From an uncultured Porphyromonadaceae bacterium (lineage in GTDB: Bacteria; Bacteroidota; Bacteroidia; Bacteroidales; Muribaculaceae): DNA of 64,000 nt. The stretch lies in contig UQLO01000012.1 of the NCBI GenBank assembly GCA_900541865.1, forward strand, positions 1 to 64,000, in the 5' to 3' direction. A program made the position numbers and the translations under genes. The notes beneath the pieces were generated by a model. It was given only the letters and a program-made list of their open reading frames with translations, was not told where the DNA came from and searched no databases. Positions 8,814 to 16,477 of this stretch are shown here, piece after piece (the first letter of the stretch is position 1; each line of letters starts with the position of its first letter).

Positions 8814-11800
8814 ATGAATATCTTCAAATCAACATTATACGGCTTTGCCGCCTTCGCTGCCGCCGCGTCCGTGCTCACTGCGTGCCAGGACGATGTGGAC
8901 GCCCCCGCAGTGAACATCCCGGTGGCTACCAGCACCCCGAACACCACCCTGGCTGAGTTCAAGGAAATGTTCTGGCAGGACGACAATAATTACTGCGTCC
9001 ACGCCATCAACCCCGACGATCCGCAGGCCCGAATCATCATCCACGGCCGCGTGACCACTTCCGACGAGGAGAGCAACGTGTTCAAGTTCCTCGTTATTCA
9101 GGACGAAACCGCAGCCCTGACTTTCTCCATCGACTCCTACAACCTGTACCTCAACTACCGTCGCGGTCAGGAAATAGTGATGGACGTCACCGATATGTTC
9201 GTCGGCAAGTATGCCGGCCAGCAGCAGATGGGCGACTCGTCGTTCTACGACGTGCAGAAGACCCCTCAGGTGACCTTTATGAGCCTGGAGCGTTTCCAGC
9301 GCAAAGCCGAGCTCAACGGCGTGCCCGAAATCTCCAAGCTCGACACCATCGACATCGAGACCTTCGCAGAGCTGCTCACCAACACTCCCGAGGTGCAGCG
9401 CAAGTACCAGAGCCAGTTCGTGCGCCTGAAGAACGTTTACTTCGAGGATGCCGGCAAGAAGAAATTCTCCGAGTACCACGTAAACACCAACGACGCCCAG
9501 AACCGCAACATCATCGACCGCAACGGCCAGAGCATCACCCTACGCACCAGCGGCTACTCCACATTCTGGAATGAAATCCTCCCCGAAGGCAACCTCGACA
9601 TCGTCGGCACTCTTACCTACTTCAACGGCTCCTGGCGCCTCATCCTCAACGACCGTCAGGGCGTTGTGAGCGTGGGCGAGCGTCCCGGCACCCGCGAGAA
9701 TCCTTACGACGTCACCGAGGTTATCGCTCTTGAAGCTGCCCAGAACACCGACCGCGGCTGGGTTCGCGGCTACATCGTGGGCGCTGTCGCTCCCGAGGTC
9801 GAGACCGTTGCCGCCAATACCGACATCGAGTGGGAGGCACCCACAGTGCTGGCCAACACCCTCGTTATCGGCCCGACGACCGACACCAACGACTTCTCGC
9901 AGTGTCTCGTAGTCGCTCTGCCGGCCGACTCCCCCCTGCGCGAGTACGGCAACCTGCGCAACAACCCCGGCAACCTCGGCAAGGAAATCTACCTCCAGGG
10001 CTCCTTCGAGAAGTATATGGGCACATGGGGCATCACCGGCAACAACGGCACCGCATCCGAGTTCTCCATCGAAGGCGTAACCATCGATACCGGCGAGGTT
10101 CCCGCAGGCTCCGGCACGGAAGAAAGCCCCTACAACGTGGCTCAGGTGGTAGCTCTCAACCCCACCAGCACTACCACGGCCGTCGAAACCGGCGTTTGGG
10201 TCAAGGGCTACATCGTAGGCTCCATGCCCACCGGCGGCTCTTCCACTACCCTGAGCGGCACCAACTTCAGCACTCAGGACGCAGCCACCACCAACCTCGT
10301 GCTCGGCCCGACCCCCGACTGCACCGACTACAGCAAGTGCGTGGGCGTTCAGCTCTCGGCCAGCATCCGCGGCGAGCTCGCTCTGGCCAACAAGCCCGAA
10401 AACCTCGGCAAGGTGCTCGAAATCAAGGGCGACGTGATGAAGTACTGCGGTGGCCCCGGCATCAAGAACGCCACCAACTACAAGCTCAGCGGCTCCGACA
10501 ACCCCAACCCCAATCCCAACCCCGGAACCGGCGAGGGAGCCGGCACCAAGGAAGATCCCTACAACGTTGCCAAGATTATCTCGCTGAATCCCACCAGCAC
10601 TCAGACTGCCGTTGAGACCGGTGTATGGGCCGAGGGCTACATCGTTGGCTCGATGCCCACCGGCGGCTCCTCCACGCTGCTGAGCGGCACAAACTTCGGC
10701 ATCCAGGACGCTGCCACCACCAACCTCGTGCTCGGTCCGACTCCCGACTGCACCGACTACAACCTGTGTATCGGCGTTCAGCTCTCCACCAGCATACGCG
10801 GCGAGCTCGCTCTGGCCAACAAGCCTGAAAACCTCGGCAAGAAGCTGGCCGTCAAAGGCGACGTGATGAAGTACTGCGGCGGCCCCGGCATGAAGAATGT
10901 AACCGAGTTCGTGCTCGACGGCAACGGCGGCGGCAACACCCCCGACCCGACGCCCACCACCGTGACCAGCCTCAACGTTACCTTCGACGGCGGCTCCATG
11001 CCCACCGGCTGGAGCAACGTTCAGGTAAGCGGCGACAAGGCCTGGTATGTAACTTCCTTCGACAACAACTACTACGCAGCCATGACCGGCTACAAGGGCA
11101 CCACTCCGCCCTTCGACCAGTGGCTTATCTCCCCGGCCATCGATCTGAGCCAGGTGAGCGACAAGGTGCTCACCTTCGACAGCCAGGTCAACGGCTACGG
11201 CTCCACTACGACAACCTTCGGCGTCTACGTGCTCACCACGGCCAACCCCGCCACCGGTAATCCCACCCAGCTCAACGCCACCATAGCAACGGCTCCCGCA
11301 AGCGGCTACAGCGGCTTCGTGAACTCCGGCAATGTCAGCCTGGCGGCGTACTCCGGCACCGTCTACATCGGCTTCCGCTACTACGCCACTCAGGACGCCA
11401 ACTACGCCACCTGGTGCGTCGACAACATCCGTCTCAACGCCGGCTCCACTCCCGATCCGAATCCCAACCCCAATCCCAATCCGGATCCGGACCCCAATCC
11501 CAATCCCGGTGAGGCAGTGACCTTCTCGGCAACAGCAATGACCGTGCCCGGCACCACCACCGTGAGCGGCATCTCCGTCGACATCGAGAAGGGCGCAGGC
11601 GCTACAGCTCCCACTCTCCACGCCGGTACTTCCGCAATCCGCACCTACGCCAAGAACACTATGGCCTTCAGCGGCGCAAAGATGGCTAAGATTGTCTTCA
11701 CCGTCAACACCGGCTCCATGAAGTACCGCTACACCGACATCGTGCCCTCCACCGGCACCATCACCCCGGCACAGGCCACCGGCGATACCACCGTGACCTG

Positions 11801-11918
11801 GGTAGGCGATGCCTCCGAGGTGACCTTCACCGTCGGCGACAAGGGCGTCTACGGCTCCGAGTCCGACAAGCCCGGCCAATTCCACTTCACCAAAATAGAA
11901 GTATACCCCGCCAACTAA
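8814..11918 (+). CDS. Large DUF5689 lipoprotein with three DUF6359-like repeats
   Basis: A 1034-residue lipoprotein (lipobox Cys at about residue 24, LTACQDD). The N-terminal DUF5689 domain resembles that of the preceding protein. Three DUF6359-like modules begin at residues 292, 434 and 577, each opening with a GT-x-E-x-PY(N/D)V signature. The second and third are near-identical and separated by an Asn-Pro linker. A choice-of-anchor-J-like domain (about 720-875), a long Pro-Asn-Asp linker (about 880-900) and a final beta-rich domain complete it. It starts 9 bp after the upstream lipoprotein, so it is clearly the same operon. Recent internal duplication suggests selection for avidity or length. 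Confidence 0.8.
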   Translation: MNIFKSTLYGFAAFAAAASVLTACQDDVDAPAVNIPVATSTPNTTLAEFKEMFWQDDNNYCVHAINPDDPQARIIIHGRVTTSDEESNVFKFLVIQDETAALTFSIDSYNLYLNYRRGQEIVMDVTDMFVGKYAGQQQMGDSSFYDVQKTPQVTFMSLERFQRKAELNGVPEISKLDTIDIETFAELLTNTPEVQRKYQSQFVRLKNVYFEDAGKKKFSEYHVNTNDAQNRNIIDRNGQSITLRTSGYSTFWNEILPEGNLDIVGTLTYFNGSWRLILNDRQGVVSVGERPGTRENPYDVTEVIALEAAQNTDRGWVRGYIVGAVAPEVETVAANTDIEWEAPTVLANTLVIGPTTDTNDFSQCLVVALPADSPLREYGNLRNNPGNLGKEIYLQGSFEKYMGTWGITGNNGTASEFSIEGVTIDTGEVPAGSGTEESPYNVAQVVALNPTSTTTAVETGVWVKGYIVGSMPTGGSSTTLSGTNFSTQDAATTNLVLGPTPDCTDYSKCVGVQLSASIRGELALANKPENLGKVLEIKGDVMKYCGGPGIKNATNYKLSGSDNPNPNPNPGTGEGAGTKEDPYNVAKIISLNPTSTQTAVETGVWAEGYIVGSMPTGGSSTLLSGTNFGIQDAATTNLVLGPTPDCTDYNLCIGVQLSTSIRGELALANKPENLGKKLAVKGDVMKYCGGPGMKNVTEFVLDGNGGGNTPDPTPTTVTSLNVTFDGGSMPTGWSNVQVSGDKAWYVTSFDNNYYAAMTGYKGTTPPFDQWLISPAIDLSQVSDKVLTFDSQVNGYGSTTTTFGVYVLTTANPATGNPTQLNATIATAPASGYSGFVNSGNVSLAAYSGTVYIGFRYYATQDANYATWCVDNIRLNAGSTPDPNPNPNPNPDPDPNPNPGEAVTFSATAMTVPGTTTVSGISVDIEKGAGATAPTLHAGTSAIRTYAKNTMAFSGAKMAKIVFTVNTGSMKYRYTDIVPSTGTITPAQATGDTTVTWVGDASEVTFTVGDKGVYGSESDKPGQFHFTKIEVYPAN

Positions 11919-11940
11919 GCGGCAAAATACCACCCACGCA

Positions 11941-11969
11941 AGGGGCGCGACCACACCGGCCGCGCCCCT
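11941..11969 (+). terminator. Hairpin after the TonB/lipoprotein operon
   Basis: A 9-bp GC-rich stem, AGGGGCGCG (11941-11949) with CGCGCCCCT (11961-11969), and an 11-nt loop lie 22 bp after the stop codon. There is no T-run, so it may stall transcription or protect the 3' end rather than act as a classic intrinsic terminator. Confidence 0.5.
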
Positions 11970-12010
11970 GCCCTGTCTATAGAGTGAATAGTGAATAGTG
12001 AATAGTGGGC

Positions 12011-12054
12011 GGCCCAAGGAGGGCGAGCTTCCAGCTCGCAAGCCGCGAAGGGCC
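12011..12054 (+). repeat. Repeat module A, copy 1
   Basis: 44-bp unit with an inner palindrome (GCGAGCTTCCAGCTCGC) and GGCCC/GGGCC ends. It is the same as copy 2 at 12139-12182. The palindromic head resembles REP elements mobilised by RAYT transposases; this link is an inference. Confidence 0.8.
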
Positions 12055-12061
12055 GGCAATT

Positions 12062-12128
12062 ATTATGGGGCGGGGATTTGCAATCCCCGCCGACCCGCCG
12101 GCGCTAACTTTTGCTCGAAAAGAGAATA
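12062..12128 (+). repeat. Repeat module B, copy 1
   Basis: 67-bp unit identical to 12200-12266. It starts with a near-perfect palindrome (GGCGGGGATTTGCAATCC continuing to CCGCC) and ends in GCTCGAAAAGAGAATA. Confidence 0.85.
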
Positions 12129-12138
12129 TTGGGAGGGA

Positions 12139-12182
12139 GGCCCAAGGAGGGCGAGCTTCCAGCTCGCAAGCCGCGAAGGGCC
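12139..12182 (+). repeat. Repeat module A, copy 2
   Basis: Same sequence as copy 1, followed by a short partial duplication of its end (GCGAAGGGCC) before the second B module. Confidence 0.8.
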
Positions 12183-12199
12183 GCGAAGGGCCGCCAATC

Positions 12200-12266
12200 A
12201 TTATGGGGCGGGGATTTGCAATCCCCGCCGACCCGCCGGCGCTAACTTTTGCTCGAAAAGAGAATA
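12200..12266 (+). repeat. Repeat module B, copy 2
   Basis: Identical over 67 bp to copy 1. The A-B order is repeated, so an A-B unit of about 138 bp has been duplicated. A diverged inverted relative of its palindromic head (GGCTGGGATTGCAAATCC, 12280-12302) follows directly. Confidence 0.85.
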
Positions 12267-12352
12267 GCATTTGCCGCCCGGCTGGGATTGCAAATCCCAG
12301 CCCCTAGCGTCGATGCAAGCAGCGGAGGGTGCCAACGGTCCATAGGTTGGCG

Positions 12353-12394
12353 GGCCCTTTCGCGGCTTGCGAGCTGGAAGCTCGCCCTCCTTGT
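12353..12394 (-). repeat. Repeat module A, inverted copy 3
   Basis: Reverse complement of module A with one extra T in the CCCTTTCGCGG part. It is followed by a GGCTCGCTCTCCTTG unit of the tandem array. Confidence 0.75.
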
Positions 12395-12414
12395 GGCTCG
12401 CTCTCCTTGTTGGC

Positions 12415-12456
12415 GGGCCCTTTCGCGGCTTGCGAGCTGGAAGCTCGCCCTCCTTG
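12415..12456 (-). repeat. Repeat module A, inverted copy 4
   Basis: Second inverted copy of module A, sharing the extra T with copy 3. These two therefore come from one local duplication separate from copies 1 and 2. Confidence 0.75.
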
Positions 12457-12457
12457 T

Positions 12458-12504
12458 GGCTCGCCCTCCTTGTGGCTCGCCCTCCTTGTGGCTCGCCCTC
12501 CTTG
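12458..12504 (+). repeat. Tandem 16-bp array
   Basis: Three consecutive GGCTCGCCCTCCTTGT-type units expand the end of inverted module A. The pattern fits replication slippage. Confidence 0.8.
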
Positions 12505-12516
12505 GGTGCCTCCCAT

Positions 12517-12547
<31 letters not shown>

Positions 12548-12596
12548 CCACTACAACCATTCGGGGGCGGCGGTTGTTAGATGTACTGACCGTGGA

Positions 12597-12628
12597 TTTG
12601 TGTAATCCGACTCTTTTAACTACTTTTG
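12597..12628 (+). promoter_or_regulatory. mscL promoter
   Basis: TTTG at 12597-12600 and TACTTTTG at 12621-12628 are exactly 20 bp apart. This is a good match to the Bacteroidetes housekeeping promoter, and it lies just outside the repeat element. Confidence 0.75.
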
Positions 12629-12659
12629 CAAAAACGTTTCAGACTAACAATCAAAAGAT

Positions 12660-13091
12660 ATGGGTAAATTTCTTTCCGACTTCAAAGAGTTTGCCATGAA
12701 GGGCAATATTATCGATATGGCCGTCGGCGTTATCGTAGGCGGCGCTTTCGGTAAGATAGTAAGCTCTCTGGTAAACGATATCCTGATGCCTGTGATTTCC
12801 GTGGTCACCGGCGGCAGCGGCTTTGCCAACCTCAAATATGTCATTACTCCGGCCGGCACTGACGAAGCCGGCGTTACTATAAGCGAAGTCGCCGTGAACT
12901 ACGGTATGTTCATCCAGAACATCGTCGATTTCCTCATCATCGCGTTCAGTATCTTCGTTGCCCTGCGCGTGATCATGAAGTTCAAGAAGAAAGAGGAAGA
13001 GGCTCCGGCCGCTCCTGCGGCTCCCACTCAGGAGGAACTGCTCACCGACATCCGCGACCTGCTGCGCAAAGACCTTGAGTCCAAAAAATAA
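12660..13091 (+). CDS. mscL: Large-conductance mechanosensitive channel
   Basis: Inner-membrane tension-gated channel that releases solutes on hypo-osmotic shock. The 143 residues include the N-terminal amphipathic helix (FLSDFKEFAMKGNIIDMAVGV) leading into TM1 with the gate-lining Gly/Ala/Val pattern, a periplasmic loop, TM2 (about residues 77-100) and the cytoplasmic helix bundle. Between TM2 and the bundle is an Ala/Pro-rich linker (EEEAPAAPAAPTQEE), slightly longer than in E. coli. It has its own promoter, and its 3' end overlaps aroK by 17 bp. Confidence 0.96.
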   Translation: MGKFLSDFKEFAMKGNIIDMAVGVIVGGAFGKIVSSLVNDILMPVISVVTGGSGFANLKYVITPAGTDEAGVTISEVAVNYGMFIQNIVDFLIIAFSIFVALRVIMKFKKKEEEAPAAPAAPTQEELLTDIRDLLRKDLESKK

Positions 13092-13629
13092 CATCGGAGC
13101 CGACGCTCCCATTTTCCTTATAGGCTTCATGGGCACGGGCAAGAGCACTCTTGGCCGTGCCCTGGCTGCTTATATGCCGGGACGCGAATATGTCGACCTC
13201 GACGACCTCACAGAGGCCACGCTGGGCATGACGGCAGCTGAGGCTTTCGCCACGCTCGGGCCGGATGCCTTCCGCGAGGCTGAGAGTGCCGCCTTGCGCA
13301 CTGTGTGCGGGCGGAGGGGCCTCATAGTGGCCTGCGGAGGGGGAACGCCGTGTTTCGGCGACAATATGGATGTCATGCTGGCCGGTGGCATCGTTGTGCG
13401 ACTGAGCGCGGATCCCGAGCGGCTGCTTCGACGCCTCGTCGAGGGCGGCGACAAGCGGCCTTTGGTGGCCGGACTTAGCGGTGAGGCTTTGCGGCAGCGC
13501 GTAGAGGCCCTTCAGGCCGAGCGCGAGCCCTACTATGCCCGTGCGCACCGCACCTTCGATGCCACATATCTCGAAAATGCCACCGAAATAGCGAGTACGG
13601 TACGCAGATTCATCGCCGAAATTCTCTGA
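13075..13629 (+). CDS. aroK: Shikimate kinase
   Basis: Phosphorylates shikimate at the 3-OH with ATP, fifth step of the chorismate pathway. The Walker A motif GTGKSTLG is near residues 20-27. The shikimate-binding DLD (YVDLDDL), the FREAESAAL segment and the CGGGTPCF glycine-rich motif are all present. At 184 residues it is the usual length. The only start upstream of Walker A is TTG at 13075, inside the end of mscL; no ATG or GTG is available in frame, so translation is probably coupled to mscL. Confidence 0.92.
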   Translation: MSPKNNIGADAPIFLIGFMGTGKSTLGRALAAYMPGREYVDLDDLTEATLGMTAAEAFATLGPDAFREAESAALRTVCGRRGLIVACGGGTPCFGDNMDVMLAGGIVVRLSADPERLLRRLVEGGDKRPLVAGLSGEALRQRVEALQAEREPYYARAHRTFDATYLENATEIASTVRRFIAEIL

Positions 13630-13653
13630 GCGCCAAAGATGGGCGGCGGGGAA

Positions 13654-15135
13654 TCAGCGGCGCCAGAAGGCGGGGGTGAACAGAACCAATACAGTGAAGA
13701 TTTCGAGACGGCCGATGAGCATAAGTGCGCTCAGAATCCATTTTGCGGTGTCGGGGAGGATGTCGTAGTTGCCGCCGAAGCCCGTAACGCCGGCTCCCAA
13801 ACCGGTGTTGCTCAGGCACGAGAAGGACGAGAAGAAGGCGTCGACAATGGGAACACCGCAAGCCGAGAGCAGGGTGCCTCCGGCAACGACAAGAATCATG
13901 TAGATACACAGGAAAGCTATCACCTTGGTGACCAGGTCGGGGTTGACAACCTTGTCGTTGACCTTGACGGAGAGGATGGCGTTGGGGTAGATGCAGCGGT
14001 AGAGCTCGTTTCGGGCATTTTTGAAGAGGTAGAGCAGACGGTCGATTTTGGCACCGCCGGAAGTGCTCCCCGCGCAAGCACCGGAGAACATCATCAGGAA
14101 AGTCAGCGAAAGCACAAGCGGCCCCCAGGCCTCGAAATTTGTAACGGTGAAACCCGTCGAGGTTATAGTGCTGACAATCTGGAAGAGAGGGTCGATGGTG
14201 ATGTCAGTCCAGTCGTTCATCTGCCCGCGGTAGATGATGGTGATAGAGAAAATCACGAGCATCACGGCGATGACAGAAACGTAGGTCGTAAAGACGTCGT
14301 TTTGTCGCAGAGCTTTGAAATTACCGGTAAAAGTCTTGTATATCAGGCCGAAGTTGACACCACCGAGGAACATAAACACAATCAGGACCGATTTTACGTA
14401 GACAGAGCCGTTCCATGCTCCGATGCCGGTGTCCTGAGTGGTGTAGCCGCCGGTAGAGATGGCTCCGAAGGCGTGGCATATGCTTTCGAAGAGGTTCATC
14501 GGGCCGGCCCAAAGGAGCAGGATGAGAAGTATTGTGAGGCAAATATAGATGGACCACAGCATTTTGGCGGTCTGGCTGATGCGGGGCCGGATTTTGTCGT
14601 GGGTAATGCCTGTGACTTCTGCGTTGAACATCTGCATACCCCCCGAGTGGTTGAGCATGGGGATTATGGCGAGAGTGAACAGGATAATACCCATACCTCC
14701 GATCCATTGCATCATGGCGCGCCAGATGTGGATTCCGTGGCTCATGCCTTCCACGCTGGTAAGAATCGACGCGCCGGTGGTAGTGAAGCCGCTCATGGCC
14801 TCAAAGAAGGCATCGGAGAAGGAAATGGGCCGGGAGCAAAACAGGAAAGGCACCAAGCCGAAGAGCGAGAAAACGACCCAGACGGAGGCCGTCAGCAGAA
14901 AGCCGTCGCGCTTGCCCAGGTGGGCGGACTGGGGCTTGGCAAAGCGGGCCAGGCAGAGCCCGCAGATGCCCGTGGCGGCCGCCGTGGCCAGGAAGGGAAT
15001 CCAGTCGGGCTCGTCGTAGATGAGCGAAACGCCCGCCGGGAAGAGCATGAACACACATTCTATGCAAAGGAGCCAGCCGATGATGCGCTGAAGCATCGGC
15101 AGGTTCACAAGGTGTCGGCGGGCAAGGGCAATCAC
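13654..15135 (-). CDS. trkH: Trk potassium uptake channel subunit TrkH
   Basis: Membrane channel subunit for potassium uptake. The 493 residues carry four pore-loop repeats with selectivity-filter-like segments: MSGFTTTGASIL (about residue 115), FGAISTGGYTTQD (about 240), TITSTGFTVTNF (about 340) and SCLSNTGLGAGVT (about 440). It starts 7 bp after the trkA stop codon, and trkA encodes its regulator. It is the last gene of a minus-strand operon (small membrane protein, dxs, trkA, trkH) and converges on aroK. Confidence 0.95.
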   Translation of the reverse strand: MIALARRHLVNLPMLQRIIGWLLCIECVFMLFPAGVSLIYDEPDWIPFLATAAATGICGLCLARFAKPQSAHLGKRDGFLLTASVWVVFSLFGLVPFLFCSRPISFSDAFFEAMSGFTTTGASILTSVEGMSHGIHIWRAMMQWIGGMGIILFTLAIIPMLNHSGGMQMFNAEVTGITHDKIRPRISQTAKMLWSIYICLTILLILLLWAGPMNLFESICHAFGAISTGGYTTQDTGIGAWNGSVYVKSVLIVFMFLGGVNFGLIYKTFTGNFKALRQNDVFTTYVSVIAVMLVIFSITIIYRGQMNDWTDITIDPLFQIVSTITSTGFTVTNFEAWGPLVLSLTFLMMFSGACAGSTSGGAKIDRLLYLFKNARNELYRCIYPNAILSVKVNDKVVNPDLVTKVIAFLCIYMILVVAGGTLLSACGVPIVDAFFSSFSCLSNTGLGAGVTGFGGNYDILPDTAKWILSALMLIGRLEIFTVLVLFTPAFWRR

Positions 15136-15142
15136 GGGGGCG

Positions 15143-16477
15143 TCAGTTGAAAAGTTTTTCTACCTTATGGAGCCACCCGGCCAGACAGAACACCAGAACG
15201 CGATCGCCGGGCTGCAGGATGGTGCCGCCGGTGATGAGCATGCCCCGACCGTCGCGAATCAGGCCGGCCAGAGTCATCTGTCGGTTGAGTTTGAGGTCTT
15301 TGACGGGCGTACCGGCGATGCGGGAGCCGGCGTGCACCTCGAGTTCGGCCACTTCGGCGTCGGCGAGAGCCAGGCATTTGCTGGTGCTGGAATCGGCGTC
15401 GAGCAGGAGCTGGAATATGGAGCTTGAAGCAAGCAGCTTTTTGTTGACCACCGTGCCGATGTTGAGGTTTTCGGCTTGGGATATGAACTGAATGTTTTCA
15501 ACGTTGGCCACCGTCTTCTTTACGCCCATCTCCTTGGCCGTCAGGCAGGTTAGGATGTTGGTTTCGGAGCTGTCGGTGAGTGCTGCAAAGGCGTCGAAGT
15601 CGGCAATGCCGATGTCGGCCAGCAGGTCGGTGTCGCGAGCGTCGCCGTGGATAATCTCGCAGTCGGGGCATTTTGCGGGCAGCCGTTTGCAGACTTCGAG
15701 GTCTTTCTCTATAATCTTGAATTTGAAGCGGTCGCCGGCGAGGTTTACCAGACGTATGGCCATTTTGGAGCCGCCCATAATGAGCACGCGCCGTATCTTG
15801 TGGCTGGTTTTGCCGCAAAGGGCGGGCAGGTCGGCCACATGGTCGCGTGTGGTGGTGATGTAGAGGATGTCGCCCGGCTCCATAAAGTCGTCCCCGCGGG
15901 GAATGATAGTCTCGTGGTTGCGCTTGATGGCCGAAACGTGGAAGTTTCGGTGGCCGGAGGCGAATTCCTTGAGTTGCATGCCTGCCAGGGGAGCGCCTTC
16001 GCGCAGTTTGATGCCGGCAAGAAGAATGGAGCCGTCGTGGAGCTCGAACCAGTTTCGCACCCATGAGTGGCGCAGGGAGGTTATGATTTCTTCGGCGGCC
16101 AGATATTCGGGATAGATCACTCTGTCGACTCCGATATGCTTGACGTGGCTGGTGTTTGCCGGATTCATGAAGTCGTAGGTGTCTATACGGGCCACCGTGG
16201 TTCGCGCACCGAGATTTTTGGCTATAGAGCAGGCCACGATGTTGTTCGTCTCGTATGGCGTAACGGCGATGAATAGGTCGCAGCCGCCGGCACCGGCCTC
16301 GCGCAGGGTGGCGAACGAGGTCGGGTTGCCGACCTGGGTCATCAGGTTGTAGTTGGCGTCGAGGGTGGCGAGCCGTTCCTGATTTTCGTCGACGAGCATA
16401 ATGTCCTCTTCCTCGTTGGAGAGGAGTTTTGCAAGGTGAGAGCCTACTTCGCCGGCTCCGGCAATAACGATTTTCAT
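15143..16477 (-). CDS. trkA: Trk potassium uptake regulator TrkA
   Basis: Cytoplasmic NAD(H)/nucleotide-binding gating subunit of the Trk system. The 444 residues contain two RCK (TrkA-N plus TrkA-C) halves. The first Rossmann motif is GAGEVGSHLAK at residues 7-17; the second (MGGSKMAIRLVN) is near residue 230. The reading frame stays open far upstream, antisense-like inside dxs, but the ATG at 16477 gives the canonical MKIVIAGAGEVG start and overlaps the dxs stop as ATGA. Operon position between dxs and trkH supports translational coupling. Confidence 0.96.
   Translation of the reverse strand: MKIVIAGAGEVGSHLAKLLSNEEEDIMLVDENQERLATLDANYNLMTQVGNPTSFATLREAGAGGCDLFIAVTPYETNNIVACSIAKNLGARTTVARIDTYDFMNPANTSHVKHIGVDRVIYPEYLAAEEIITSLRHSWVRNWFELHDGSILLAGIKLREGAPLAGMQLKEFASGHRNFHVSAIKRNHETIIPRGDDFMEPGDILYITTTRDHVADLPALCGKTSHKIRRVLIMGGSKMAIRLVNLAGDRFKFKIIEKDLEVCKRLPAKCPDCEIIHGDARDTDLLADIGIADFDAFAALTDSSETNILTCLTAKEMGVKKTVANVENIQFISQAENLNIGTVVNKKLLASSSIFQLLLDADSSTSKCLALADAEVAELEVHAGSRIAGTPVKDLKLNRQMTLAGLIRDGRGMLITGGTILQPGDRVLVFCLAGWLHKVEKLFN

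Noticed and set aside
9540..12059. 839-residue open frame opposite the large lipoprotein
   Set aside because: Biased composition and it runs into the repeat region; the plus strand carries recognisable domains.
12011..12504. CRISPR array
   Set aside because: Repeat units are irregularly spaced, inverted in part, without unique spacers, and no cas genes are near.
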